This document shows, piece after piece, positions 25,809 to 34,603 of a stretch of 64,000 bases of DNA. Positions within the stretch are counted from its first letter, which is position 1; each line of letters opens with the position of its first letter. Under the pieces are notes generated by a model. That model saw only the letters and a list, made by a program, of their open reading frames with translations. It had not been told where the DNA came from and searched no databases. Position numbers and translations under genes: made by a program. This DNA comes from Falsiroseomonas sp051433195 (GTDB lineage: Bacteria; Pseudomonadota; Alphaproteobacteria; Acetobacterales; Acetobacteraceae): the NCBI RefSeq assembly GCF_051433195.1, contig NZ_JBHMFT010000002.1:186001-250000 (forward strand), in the 5' to 3' direction.

Positions 25809-27545
25809 ATGCCGACCGACCTCATCCTGCGCAACGCACGCATCACCACGATGGACCCGGCGCGCGCCGAGGCGCAGGCCCTGGCCGTCACCGGAGCCCT
25901 CATCACCGCGGTCGGCGACGAGGCCGAGGTGATGGCGCTGGCGACGCCGGCGACACGCATCATCGACGCGGGCGGCGCGCGCGTCATCCCGGGCCTGATC
26001 GACAGCCACACGCACATCATCCGCCAGGGCAACAACTTCGCCATGGAGCTCCGCTGGGACGAGGTGCCGAGCCTCGCCGACGGATTGCGCATGCTGCGCG
26101 ACCAGGCGCGGCGCACGCCACCCGGCGCCTGGGTCCGCGTGGTGGGTGGCTGGTCGGCCGACCAGTTCGCCGAGAAGCGGCTGCCCACGCTCGATGAGAT
26201 CAACGCCGCCGCGCCCGACGTGCCGGTCTATGTGCTGCACCTGTATGATCGCGCCTGGATGAACCAGGCGGCGCTGCGGGCTCTGGGCATCGACGCGCAT
26301 TTTTACGAGCCCTTCGTCAGCGGCCGGCTCGAACGGGACGATGAAGGCCGCCCCACGGGCCTCGCCCTCGCCCGGCCGAATGCGCAGCCCCTGTATGCGC
26401 TGCTGGACCGCGCGCCCAAGCTGTCCTTCGAGGAGCAGTTGACGTCCACGCGCCACTATTTCCGCGCGCTGAACGGGCTCGGCCTCACCTCGGCGCTCGA
26501 CTGCGCCGGCGGTTTCCTGAACTACCCCGACGATTACGGCGTGATCGGCGAACTGCATCGCCGCGGCGAGCAGACGGTGCGCATCGGCTACCAGCTTTTC
26601 GCCCAGAAGCCGGGCCGGGAGCTGGCGGACTTCCAGCGCTGGAACGGCCTGGTCGGGCCGGACCAGGGGGACGACTTCCTGCGCTGCATCGGCGCCGGCG
26701 AGATGCTGGTGGCCTCCGCCTACGATTTCGAGGACTTCGCCTATCCCCGCCCCGAGCTTCCGGCGGTGATGGAGGCCGAGCTGGAGCCGGTGCTCGACTT
26801 CCTGTTGCAGAACCGCTGGCCGTTCCGCTTCCACTGCACCTACGAGGAAAGCGCGCAGCGCATCCTGAAGGTGGTGGAGCGCGTCGGGGCCAGGCACGGC
26901 CTCGAAGGCCTGAACTGGATCTTCGACCATGGCGAGACGATCAGCGAGCGGACCATGGAATGGGTCGCCCGCCTGCATGGTGGAATTTCCTACCAGAACC
27001 GCCTGCCCTTCCAGGCGCGCGAATACCGCCGCCGCTACGGCGAGGACGCGCTGCGTGCGGCGATGCCGGTGCGGAAGATGATGCGCATGGGCCTGCCGCT
27101 GGCCGCCGGCACGGATGCAACGCGGGTGTCCTCCTACAACCCCTGGCTCTGCATCCATTGGCTGGTCTCGGGCCAGGGGCGCGGTGGCGACACCATCTGG
27201 GCGGAGCCGGACCGGCTGACGCGGGAGGAGGCGCTGCGCCACTGGACCGAGGCAGGCGCCTGGTTCTCCCGCGAGGCAGGACGAAAGGGCGTGCTGAAGC
27301 CCGGCGCGTTGGCCGACCTCGTCCTGCTCGACTGTGACTATTTCACCTGCGGCGAGGCCGAGATCGCGTCCATCACTGCCGATCTCACCCTGATGGGCGG
27401 GCGCGTCGTGCATGCGAAGGGCGCCTTCGCCCCGCACGCGCCCGATGCGTTGCCGGCGCTGCCCGCCTGGTCGCCGCTGCACGCCTTCGGCGCGCCGGGG
27501 CTATCCCCGATGCCACACCCACAGACGGCGGATCTCCGCCGCTGA
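25809..27545 (+). CDS. Amidohydrolase family 3 protein (YtcJ-like)
   Basis: A 578-residue metal-dependent amidohydrolase. The first metal motif is GLIDSHTHI (about residue 65); further histidines are in FRFHCTYEES and WIFDHGE; the late Asp is in LAAGTDATRV (about 432-441). The protein closes with the small beta-domain (GVLKPGALADLVLLD). The length fits the YtcJ-like amidohydrolase_3 group acting on N-acyl or imide bonds. The ATG at 25809 is chosen because it directly precedes the typical PTDLILRNARI strand. Same operon as the isochorismatase and XapX genes. Confidence 0.9.
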   Translation: MPTDLILRNARITTMDPARAEAQALAVTGALITAVGDEAEVMALATPATRIIDAGGARVIPGLIDSHTHIIRQGNNFAMELRWDEVPSLADGLRMLRDQARRTPPGAWVRVVGGWSADQFAEKRLPTLDEINAAAPDVPVYVLHLYDRAWMNQAALRALGIDAHFYEPFVSGRLERDDEGRPTGLALARPNAQPLYALLDRAPKLSFEEQLTSTRHYFRALNGLGLTSALDCAGGFLNYPDDYGVIGELHRRGEQTVRIGYQLFAQKPGRELADFQRWNGLVGPDQGDDFLRCIGAGEMLVASAYDFEDFAYPRPELPAVMEAELEPVLDFLLQNRWPFRFHCTYEESAQRILKVVERVGARHGLEGLNWIFDHGETISERTMEWVARLHGGISYQNRLPFQAREYRRRYGEDALRAAMPVRKMMRMGLPLAAGTDATRVSSYNPWLCIHWLVSGQGRGGDTIWAEPDRLTREEALRHWTEAGAWFSREAGRKGVLKPGALADLVLLDCDYFTCGEAEIASITADLTLMGGRVVHAKGAFAPHAPDALPALPAWSPLHAFGAPGLSPMPHPQTADLRR

Positions 27546-27616
27546 GGGCACCAGCCAGTGCCCGCAACCGCACCCGGCGCGGTGTCGCCGGGAAACCCGA
27601 TATCTGGAGACGACCA

Positions 27617-27955
27617 ATGAGAAACATCGCGATGGCTGCCGGCCTGCTGCTGCTGTTCGGCACGCAGGGGGCCGCGGCGAGCACCTTGATGAGCTGCGAC
27701 GTGATCGAGACGCGCACGTCCGGCAACAACACGGAAATCGTCTACAACGAGTCGAGCTGTCGCCCCGCGCAGTCGTCGCAGGCGCTGGGCACCCAGGGTT
27801 CGGGCGAATCGGCACAAACCGTCTACGGCGCCGCGACCCAGCCGGTGGCGGGCGGCGGGCCTGTCTACATCATGCGCTTCGTAGACCAGAACCAGGGTCC
27901 GGTGATCCACTACGGTGCGCCGCTCGATGGCCGGCTGGGCACCTCGGGCCGTTGA
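27617..27955 (+). CDS. Small secreted protein of unknown function
   Basis: A 112-residue protein with a signal peptide, MRNIAMAAGLLLLFGTQGAAAS, and about 90 mature residues. The mature part has two cysteines (SCDVIE and SSCRPA) that could form a disulphide, and polar, glycine/threonine-rich beta-like sequence. GGAGACGACCA precedes the ATG. I do not recognise a family. It is followed by a strong hairpin, suggesting a monocistronic or operon-final unit. Confidence 0.65.
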   Translation: MRNIAMAAGLLLLFGTQGAAASTLMSCDVIETRTSGNNTEIVYNESSCRPAQSSQALGTQGSGESAQTVYGAATQPVAGGGPVYIMRFVDQNQGPVIHYGAPLDGRLGTSGR

Positions 27956-27960
27956 GCCTT

Positions 27961-28005
27961 CCTGCCGCGGGTGACGTGGCGCCGGCCACGCCGGCCCGCG
28001 GCAGG
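27961..28005 (+). terminator. Strong nested hairpin after the secreted-protein gene
   Basis: Perfect 11-bp stem CCTGCCGCGGG / CCCGCGGCAGG enclosing a second small stem GTGGC / GCCAC. It starts 6 bases after the stop codon. There is no T-run; a likely transcription terminator or 3'-end stabiliser. Confidence 0.55.
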
Positions 28006-28040
28006 CCTCTCCGTTGGTCAGACGCGAAGGCTCCCAACGC

Positions 28041-29621
28041 ATGAGCACGCCGCCCTCCGCCCTCGCGCCCTTCGCGCATCGTGCCTTCCTGGTGCTGTGG
28101 GGCGCCACGCTGGTGGCGAATATCGGCACCTGGATGCGCGATGTCGGCCTGTCCTGGCGCATGACGGAACTGGCCGGCTCCGCCACCCTGGTCGCCGCGG
28201 TGCAGGCAGCGAGTGCCCTGCCGGTGCTGCTGCTCGCGCTGCCGGCCGGCGCGCTGGCCGATGTGGTGGACCGGCGGCGCCTGCTGTTCGGCGCGCAGGC
28301 CTGCCTCGCGGTGTTGTCGGTGTTCCTGGTGGCGATGGAACTCGGCGGCTTCACCACGCCGGGGCTGATCCTGGGCGCGGCGGTGCTGGGCGGCATCGGC
28401 GCCGCGCTCTCCGCGCCCGCCTGGCAGGCGATCGTGCCGCAGTTGGTCCCGCGGGAGGTGTTGCGGCCGGCGGTGGCGTTGAACTCCATGGGCGTGAACA
28501 TCGCCCGCGCCATCGGCCCCGCGCTGGGCGGCCTGCTGCTGGCGACGGTGGGCGCCTGGGCGGTGTTCGCGCTGGATGCGCTGTCCTTCGTCGGCGTGCT
28601 GCTGGCCCTGGCGTGGTGGCGCTCCAGCACGGCGCCCCGGCGAGCCCCGCCGGAGACGATCGGCGGCGCGTTGCGGGCGGGGCTGCGCTACGCCAGGGCC
28701 AGCGACAGCCTGCGACGCGTCCTGCTGCGGGCGCTGGGGTTCTTCCTGTTCGCCTCCGCACCCTGGGCGCTGCTGCCGCTGGTGGCCCGGCAACTGCCCG
28801 GGGGTGGGCCGCACATCTATGGGCTGATGCTCGCGGCCATCGGCGCCGGCGCGGTGGCCGGCGCGCTGCTGCTGCCCTGGCTGCGGCGGCGGCTTGGCGG
28901 CGGGGCCGGGCGGGCCGTGCTGTCCGGTACCATCGGCGCGGGCGTCGCCGGCCTGCTGCTGGCGGCCGCGCCCTCGGGGGCCGTCGCGGTCGCGGCTTGC
29001 GCCCTGCTGGGGCTTGCGTGGATCACGGTGCTGACCACGCTGAACGTCGCGGCGCAGGGCGCCCTGCCTGATTGGGTGCGGGCGCGGGGGCTTGCGATCT
29101 ATCTCGCCACCTTCTCGGGCGCGATGATGACGGGCAGCCTCGGCTGGGGCCTGGTCGCGGACCGTGCCGGCCTCGTGGTCGCCCTGGGGGCGGCGGCGGC
29201 GGGTGGCCTCACGGTCGGCCTCCTGCTGCGCCGCGTCCGGCTGCCCGAGGGCGATTTGGCGATGGTGCCCAGCGACCACATGCCCGGGCACCACGACCTG
29301 ATCCTGCCCTTGCCGCAGGCCGGCCCCGTGCTGGTTCTGGTGGAGTACCGGCTGCGCCAGAAGGAGGACCGCGCGCCGCTGCTGGCGGCGCTCGGCCGGC
29401 TGGGTGCCGCGCGCCGGCGCGACGGGGCGGAGGATTGGCTGCTGCTCGACGACCCGCTGGATGCGCTGCGGATCGTCGAGCTGTTCCGCCTGCGTGACTG
29501 GGCGGAGCACGAGCGCATGCACGACCGCGCCACCAGCGCAGACCGGCCGCTGCACGAGGCCGCCAACGCCCTCGACCGCGACGGCGCGCCGCGCATCCGC
29601 CACCTGGTCGGCGCTACCTGA
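28041..29621 (+). CDS. MFS transporter (MFS_3, enterobactin-exporter-like) with C-terminal domain
   Basis: A 526-residue protein. Residues 1-400 contain about 12 membrane helices of the MFS_3 type, with ANIGTWMRDVGLSWRM after helix 1, ADVVDRRRLL as the loop 2-3 motif A, and VNIARAIGPALGGLLL in helix 5. A soluble C-terminal segment of about 110 residues (VLVLVEYRLRQ.. and WLLLDDPLD) is the extension found in this subgroup and may regulate the carrier. Predicted export of a small hydrophilic or siderophore-like compound. Its end overlaps the convergent AraC gene by 8 bases. Confidence 0.88.
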   Translation: MSTPPSALAPFAHRAFLVLWGATLVANIGTWMRDVGLSWRMTELAGSATLVAAVQAASALPVLLLALPAGALADVVDRRRLLFGAQACLAVLSVFLVAMELGGFTTPGLILGAAVLGGIGAALSAPAWQAIVPQLVPREVLRPAVALNSMGVNIARAIGPALGGLLLATVGAWAVFALDALSFVGVLLALAWWRSSTAPRRAPPETIGGALRAGLRYARASDSLRRVLLRALGFFLFASAPWALLPLVARQLPGGGPHIYGLMLAAIGAGAVAGALLLPWLRRRLGGGAGRAVLSGTIGAGVAGLLLAAAPSGAVAVAACALLGLAWITVLTTLNVAAQGALPDWVRARGLAIYLATFSGAMMTGSLGWGLVADRAGLVVALGAAAAGGLTVGLLLRRVRLPEGDLAMVPSDHMPGHHDLILPLPQAGPVLVLVEYRLRQKEDRAPLLAALGRLGAARRRDGAEDWLLLDDPLDALRIVELFRLRDWAEHERMHDRATSADRPLHEAANALDRDGAPRIRHLVGAT

Positions 29622-30489
29622 GACGCTCCCGCCGCCAGGCCGCGGGGGCCAGGCCGGTCTCGCGGCGGAACAGCTTGGCGAAGTGGCCCGGATCGGCGTA
29701 GCCGACCGCCGCCGCGACATCGCCGACGGACAGCGTGCCGCCGGCGAGCAATTGCTGCGCCCGCGCCATGCGCTGCGCCACCAGCCAGCGATGCGGCGGC
29801 AGGCCGGTGCTGGTGCGGAAGGCGCGGGCGAAGTGGAAGGGCGAAAGCCCCGCCTCGGCGGCCAGCATGGCCAGTGGCACATCCTCGCCCAGCCGATCCG
29901 CCATCAGCGCCATGACGCGCTTGAGGCAGCGCGGGCCGAGGCCGCCCGCATGGACCCTGCGCCGCGGCGCGCCCCGGCTGGCCAGGTGGTCCAGTCGCGC
30001 GACCAGCGTGGCGACGGCGGAGTCGGCAAAGAGCGCACCGGTCGGCGATTCGTCCTGGCCGTCGCGATACAGGGTGTCCACGAGCAGGGCGACGACAGGG
30101 TCCACATTCTGGCCGCAGTGCAGGGCGCCGAAATCCAGCGTTGGCTGGGAGGTCAGCGCGGCGGCCCGCAAGCCCTCCAACGCCAGGATCAGGATGGCGT
30201 GCGGCTCGTCCACCAGGATGCGGGCGGCCGTGGCGGGTGGGACCAGGACGAAGCTGTCGCGCGGCAACAAGGCGCGGCTGGCGCCCGCGCCGAAATCGAG
30301 CGTGGCGCGGGCGGAGGGCGACCTGACCAGCGTCAGGACGAGATCCGGCACCGGCGCGTCCGAGAAATCCCCGGGCGGCTGGGCGATGTTCAGCATCGTC
30401 GCGCCGGTGGCCGACATCCGCACATCCTGGATGTGGCTGGGATAGGTCGCGCGATAGAAGGCTTCGTAGGACTCGAAGGCGGCGCTCAT
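29614..30489 (-). CDS. AraC family transcriptional regulator (tandem copy 1)
   Basis: A 291-residue regulator. An N-terminal AraC-binding/cupin-like domain covers about 20-180. Two helix-turn-helix motifs lie at about 195-285: PLAMLAAEAGLSPFHFARAF and GDVAAAVGYADPGHFAKLFR. It is nearly identical to the next gene (30486-31361) and starts within that gene's ATGA stop overlap, the geometry of a precise tandem duplication of an 872-base unit. The regulated target is unknown; the convergent MFS gene is the closest candidate. Confidence 0.9.
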   Translation of the reverse strand: MSAAFESYEAFYRATYPSHIQDVRMSATGATMLNIAQPPGDFSDAPVPDLVLTLVRSPSARATLDFGAGASRALLPRDSFVLVPPATAARILVDEPHAILILALEGLRAAALTSQPTLDFGALHCGQNVDPVVALLVDTLYRDGQDESPTGALFADSAVATLVARLDHLASRGAPRRRVHAGGLGPRCLKRVMALMADRLGEDVPLAMLAAEAGLSPFHFARAFRTSTGLPPHRWLVAQRMARAQQLLAGGTLSVGDVAAAVGYADPGHFAKLFRRETGLAPAAWRRERLR

Positions 30490-31361
30490 CGCCGCCGCTC
30501 CCGCCGCCACGCCGCCGGGGCCCTGCCGGTCTCGCGGCGGAACAGCTTGGCGAAGTGGCCCGGATCGGCGTAGCCGACCGCCGCCGCGACATCGCCGACG
30601 GACAACGTGCCGCCGGCGAGCAGTTGCTGCGCGCGTGCCATGCGCTGCGCCACCAGCCACCGATGCGGCGGCTGGCCGGTGCTGATGCGGAAGGAGCGGG
30701 CGAAGTGGAAGGGGGAGAGCCCTGCCTCGGCGGCCAGCATGGCCAGCGGCACATCCTCGCCCAGCCGGTCCTCCATCAATGCCATGATCCGCTTGAGGCA
30801 GCGCGGCGCGAGGCCTCCCGCATGGACCATGCGCTGCGGCGCGCCCCGGCTGGCCAGGTGGTCCAGCCGCGCGACCAGCGTGGCGACGGCGGAATCGGCA
30901 TAGAGCGCGCCGGTCGGCGATCCGTCCTGGCCGTCGCGATACAGGCTGTCCACGAGTTGGGCGACGATCGGGTCCACATTCTGGCCGCAGTGCAGGGCAC
31001 CGAAATCCAGCGTCGGCCGGGAGGTCAGCGCGGCGGCCCGCGACGCCTCCAGCGCCAGGATGAGGATGGCGTGTGGATCGTCCACGACGATGCGCGCCGC
31101 CGTGGAGGGCGCGAGCAGGACGAAGCTGTTGCACGGAAAAAGGGCGCGGCTGACGCCAGCACCAAAATCGATTGTGGCGCGGGCGGAGGGCGACCTGACC
31201 AGCGTCAGGACGAGGTCCGGTACCGGCGCGTCCGAGAAATCCCCGGGCGGCTGGGCGATGTTCAGCATGGTCGCGCCGGTGGCCGACATCCGCACATCCT
31301 GGATGTGGCTGGGATAGGTCGCGCGATAGAAGGCCTCGTAGGACTCGAAGGCGGCGCTCAT
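30486..31361 (-). CDS. AraC family transcriptional regulator (tandem copy 2)
   Basis: A 291-residue paralogue of the preceding entry with the same domain plan. Differences are scattered in the ligand-binding domain (for example ALFPCNSFVLLAPSTAAR against ALLPRDSFVLVPPATAAR), whereas the DNA-binding half is almost unchanged. The two proteins may thus bind the same sites in response to different effectors. Its own start overlaps the end of a third, truncated copy (APAAWRRERQR, 31358-31393). Confidence 0.9.
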   Translation of the reverse strand: MSAAFESYEAFYRATYPSHIQDVRMSATGATMLNIAQPPGDFSDAPVPDLVLTLVRSPSARATIDFGAGVSRALFPCNSFVLLAPSTAARIVVDDPHAILILALEASRAAALTSRPTLDFGALHCGQNVDPIVAQLVDSLYRDGQDGSPTGALYADSAVATLVARLDHLASRGAPQRMVHAGGLAPRCLKRIMALMEDRLGEDVPLAMLAAEAGLSPFHFARSFRISTGQPPHRWLVAQRMARAQQLLAGGTLSVGDVAAAVGYADPGHFAKLFRRETGRAPAAWRRERRR

Positions 31362-31612
31362 CGCTGCCGCTCCCGCCGCCACGCCGCCGGGGCCATGGCG
31401 CCGAGCGCGCCCGGCATGGAGATCTGGATCATGAAATCGTCGGTCGGCGGATCCGGATGGTCGCCGCGGGGCTGCGAGATCCGCACCATCCAGGCGGGCA
31501 GAGTGCCCGCCAGCCGGCGTTCCTGCACCAGGCCCGAATAGGGCGGGCTCTCGAACAGGTCCGGGCCCGTGCGAGACGTGACAGCAACAGGGTGATTTCC
31601 GGCATCGCCCAT
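31358..31612 (-). CDS. Chimeric small protein ending in an AraC C-terminus
   Basis: An 84-residue frame begins at the ATG at 31612, preceded on the minus strand by GAGAGGGAAGG. It holds an unrecognised region (..FESPPYSGLVQERRLAG..) that joins in frame to APAAWRRERQR*, the last 11 residues of the AraC paralogues. It is therefore the scar of a third AraC copy, most of which was deleted and replaced by unrelated sequence. It may still be translated, since it has a good ribosome site and is coupled by ATGA to the AraC gene. Function unknown. Confidence 0.4.
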   Translation of the reverse strand: MGDAGNHPVAVTSRTGPDLFESPPYSGLVQERRLAGTLPAWMVRISQPRGDHPDPPTDDFMIQISMPGALGAMAPAAWRRERQR

Positions 31613-32196
31613 GCCTTCCCTCTCCGTTTCCGTGGCGGGAGGAAGGAAGGCGTCACGCGTTCCGCTGCCTGCCGGGCGGACGCCCGGAAGCACAAACTGA
31701 GCCGACCCTCGCCCGAGGCCACCAAAGCATCCGGTTGATACACACCGGATGTGCGCACCGCAGCTACAAATGTGGCGGGTTGGCGCCTCCGCCAGACGTG
31801 AGCGCAAGAATCCCCGCTTTCCGCAGGAACGTCCCTTCGCGCCTGCGCGGCGCCTTTCCGGAGGGCCCTCGCGCCGGCGCATCGCCGCAAGGACGGCCTC
31901 AGGCGCGCAGGAACGCCCGCGCACCGATGCAGTCCCCTCCGCATGATCCTCCGGTCGGCAGTTTCGCTGCCGGCTCGGGTGGGGGCCCCCGGCCGCTGCG
32001 CCGCTCGCCCCGGCGCAGCGGCCCCCGAGCCGTCGAGGAGGCTTCCGCCGTGTCCTCCCCGCACGGGGCGGCGACCCCAACCCGGCCGGGGCGAGCGGCC
32101 GGGGTTGCAACCAGCCGGGCCACGGGGCGCCGGCCGGCCGAGTCGACTGCCCCGCGTGAACCAGAAAGCCGGCGAGGGCCTGATGGAGAAAGACCG
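31613..32196. other. Intergenic region, GC-rich, no gene supported
   Basis: About 580 bases between the AraC cluster and the fasciclin gene. Open frames occur on both strands but lack start sites or family resemblance. Around 32090-32120 an imperfect palindrome (AACCCGGCC with GGCCGGGGTT) could form a hairpin. It should hold the fasciclin promoter; I could not identify a convincing -35/-10. Confidence 0.5.
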
Positions 32197-32697
32197 ATGA
32201 GCAAGTTCAGGACTTCCCTGCTGGGAGCCGCGGCGATCGCCGCCGCCGCCTTCAGCCCCGCAGCCTTCAGCCCCGCGCAGGCGGCCTCGTTGTTCGAAAC
32301 CGTATCGACCAATCCGCAGCTCGGCCTGTTCACCTCGATGATCCGCAAGGCGGGACTGGAGCAGGAGCTGCGCACCCGGGCCGGCATCACCGTGTTCGCG
32401 CCGACGAACGCCGCGATCGAAGCCCTGCCCTTCGCCACCTATCGCCGGCTGACGGAGACCGGCACGCCGGCCGAGGTGCAGGCCGTGGTGCGGTCGCACA
32501 TGGTGACCTGGAATACCGCGATCCCGCTCGGCACCGACGGCACCGCCACGATGGTCACGCTGGCCGGCACGCAGCTCGGCTTCCAGGGCACCTCGAGCAG
32601 CACCGTCCGCGTCAACGGCCGGCTGGTGCAGCAGGTGAACCTGCGGGCGGACAACGGCTTCGTACACATCGTCTCCGACGTGCTGCCAACGCCCTGA
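32197..32697 (+). CDS. Secreted fasciclin domain protein
   Basis: A 166-residue protein. A signal peptide (MSKFRTSLLGAAAIAAAAFS.., cleavage near AQA-AS) precedes one FAS1 domain covering nearly all of the mature protein. The H1 motif region reads ITVFAPTNAAIEALP (about 66-80) and the H2 region NGFVHIVSDVLP at the end. FAS1 proteins act in cell adhesion and surface interactions. GGAGAAAG lies before the ATG. The tandem AAFSPAAFSPAQA in the signal peptide is a small internal duplication. Confidence 0.88.
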   Translation: MSKFRTSLLGAAAIAAAAFSPAAFSPAQAASLFETVSTNPQLGLFTSMIRKAGLEQELRTRAGITVFAPTNAAIEALPFATYRRLTETGTPAEVQAVVRSHMVTWNTAIPLGTDGTATMVTLAGTQLGFQGTSSSTVRVNGRLVQQVNLRADNGFVHIVSDVLPTP

Positions 32698-32708
32698 GCC
32701 GCAATACA

Positions 32709-32735
32709 CCCGCCCGGCCATCCCGGCCGGGCGGG
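32709..32735 (+). terminator. Hairpin after the fasciclin gene
   Basis: Perfect 11-bp stem CCCGCCCGGCC / GGCCGGGCGGG with a 5-base loop, 12 bases after the stop. A likely terminator in this high-GC genome, though it lacks a T-run. Confidence 0.6.
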
Positions 32736-32762
32736 CCATGACGCTTGCCGGGAGCTGCGAGG

Positions 32763-33112
32763 ATGGATCTGGGTGCCACTGAACACGCAGGGATTGGCGC
32801 GCGGCCCCCCGGGCTCCTCTGGCTGCCTGTGAACGGCCAGGTCACGCCCTGGACCGGAGACCCCGCCCAGCACCTGCTCTGGCCGCTGCGCGAGGTGCTG
32901 GGGCTGACCGGCACCAAGTTCGGCTGCGGCGAGGGCAATTGCGGCGCCTGGCCGCGACCGACCCAGGCCTGGTGGTCAACCCGGACGCCGTGCGCGCCCA
33001 GGTGGAAGGCTGCGTCGGCTTCGCGCTGTCCAGCGTCATCAAGGGCGAGATCACGCTGCGGGAGGGCCTGGTGGACCAGCAGTGCTTCGCCGATTTCCGC
33101 CTGCTGACGTGA
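32763..33112 (+). pseudogene. Molybdenum hydroxylase deletion fusion (IorA-like head, IorB-like tail)
   Basis: The first part encodes the N-terminus of a [2Fe-2S] subunit of the isoquinoline 1-oxidoreductase/aldehyde oxidase type, up to LGLTGTKFGCGEGNCGA. At about 32946 it stops abruptly, and in another frame the sequence gives RLAATDPGLVVNPDAVRAQVEGC and GFALSSVIKGEITL. This is the C-terminal region of the large molybdopterin subunit. The deletion removed most of both genes and left them out of frame. A non-functional remnant of an iorAB-like operon. Confidence 0.75.
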
Positions 33113-33489
33113 ACGTGGTCGTGGCGTCGGTATCCATCCTGCTTGGATGGGCCGGATTCGTCTTGGCACGCCGCGCTGCGGGCGCCGGATCCGGGCGAAT
33201 GGCGCCTTGAAATCGCCCTTCACGACGATCCACGACATTGCACCCGGTGCCGAGCCTGGAGCGACCTGCGTCCAGATGGGCACATCTGAACACGTCCATT
33301 CCTTCAGACCTGTTGGCTTCCAGGGTCGGGGCTCATTGCCGAGCCAGAAGGTGACGGCGAGCGCATCGCAACGACCGAGGCCAGTGACATAGGTGATGCC
33401 GCTGATCGCCGAGGTTCTGTGGACTCCAGGGATTTCCGAAGCGCCTGATGGGTGATTGAAGGCTGCCTTCCGCGAGGCGGCCTTGGGCG
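33113..33489. other. Unassigned stretch between two gene remnants
   Basis: No gene is supported with confidence. The minus strand has a readable segment (for example GLGRCDALAVTFWLGNEPR at about 33320-33390) that could be a fragment of an unrecognised gene, but there is no start or family match. The base composition is lower in GC than the regions on either side. Confidence 0.35.
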
Positions 33490-33776
33490 TTCTGGATCGG
33501 TTGGTGTTGCGTGACGCGGCGCGGGAGCGAATGGCGCCGCTGATCATCGGCCGCCACTGAGGCCAGAAGGGCGCATGGTACCGCATCTTTACCGCCAATT
33601 CGGACGACCCGGACCTCAAGTACCTGATCGTCGACAGCACCATCATCCGCGCCCAGCCGCACGCCATCGGCGCAAAAAGAGGAGGTCTGAAGACCAGGCG
33701 GTTGATCGCTCGCGCGGCGGACTGAGCACCAAGATCCATCTTGCGGTACGCGGTATCGGCATGCCGGTGACGCTCA
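33490..33776 (+). pseudogene. IS5 family (IS427 group) transposase remnant
   Basis: One frame reads LDRLVLRDAARERMAPLIIG, the IS427 OrfA start, then after an internal deletion and a TGA, WYRIFTANSDDPDLKYLIVD and STIIRAQPHAIGAK with the catalytic Asp. The OrfB beginning (DQAVDRSRGGLSTKIHLAV) follows in another frame after an A-run (GCAAAAAGAGGAGG at about 33672-33685), the position where this group uses ribosomal frameshifting. The element is cut at about 33776, where integrase sequence starts. Confidence 0.7.
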
Positions 33777-33778
33777 AG

Positions 33779-34474
33779 ACACACGCCTTCCCCAGCATCG
33801 GCAAGACGCCAATTGCAGCGGTGGATACCTATGACGTGCTGCGCGTTCTCCAGCCGATCTGGACGAAGGTACCGGAGACGGCATCACGACTGCGAGGCCG
33901 GATCGAAGCGATGCTAAATTATGCCGCGGCCACGGGGCTGCGCCCGCGGGGGCCGAATCCGGCCACCTGGCGAGGGCATCTCTCCGAGGCTCCCGGCGCC
34001 CCATCGCGCCTCAAGGCGGTAGTACGGCGCGAACAGGGTAGGGGCGACAACCATCCGTCGCTGCCTTGGCAGGACATGCCGGCCTTCCTGGGAGCGCTAC
34101 GACACCGCAAAGGCATTTCAGCGCTGGCGGTGCGATTTGCCATCTTGACAGGCGCTCGTACAGGAGAGGTGCGCGGCATGGCCTGGGGCGAAGTAAATGA
34201 GGACGCTGCCGTTTGGGTGGTTCCGGCCGCAAGAATGAAGGCCGGAAAGGTTCATTTCGTGCCGCTGTCGCCAGCTGGCTTGAGTGTATTGGCCGAGATG
34301 AAGCTCCTGGCCGATGGCCGGGCAAGTCCTGTGTTCCCTGGCCAGCGTCAGGGGCGCCCGCTCTCCGATATGTCGCTGTCCATGCTGGTGCGAGGCATGG
34401 CCGTTGACGGCCTAGCTGAGGGCGAGCTTCCAAGGTGGCGTGATGCCGAGGGACGAGTTGCCGTGCCTCACGGG
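33779..34474 (+). pseudogene. Tyrosine integrase fragment, both ends missing
   Basis: About 232 codons of a P4-type integrase. HAFPSIGKTPIAAVDTYDVL begins in the middle of the core-binding domain. The catalytic Arg is in TGARTGEVRGMAW and the Lys near MKAGKVHFVPLS. It ends at DAEGRVAVPHG, right at the expected HGxR box, where the IS256 inverted repeat starts. The C-terminal half with HxxR and Tyr is not found on the other side of the element. The N-terminus is replaced by the IS5 remnant. Inactive; it marks the old left part of the island. Confidence 0.75.
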
Positions 34475-34497
34475 GGTAGCGTCCGCGGAGGTGGTGG
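34475..34497 (+). repeat. IS256 left inverted repeat
   Basis: Begins GGTAGCGTCCG and ends GGTGGTGG. It pairs with the right repeat at 35839-35861 at 19 of 23 positions. Confidence 0.8.
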
Positions 34498-34603
34498 AAA
34501 TTCCGGCGGTTGCCGGTGTGCAGGGCTGGGGTGGCCCTCGGACCTGGCGGCTAGGGTGGAGTTGCGAAGCTCCCATCCCTGACCGACCGAGCACCCGGAG
34601 ACC

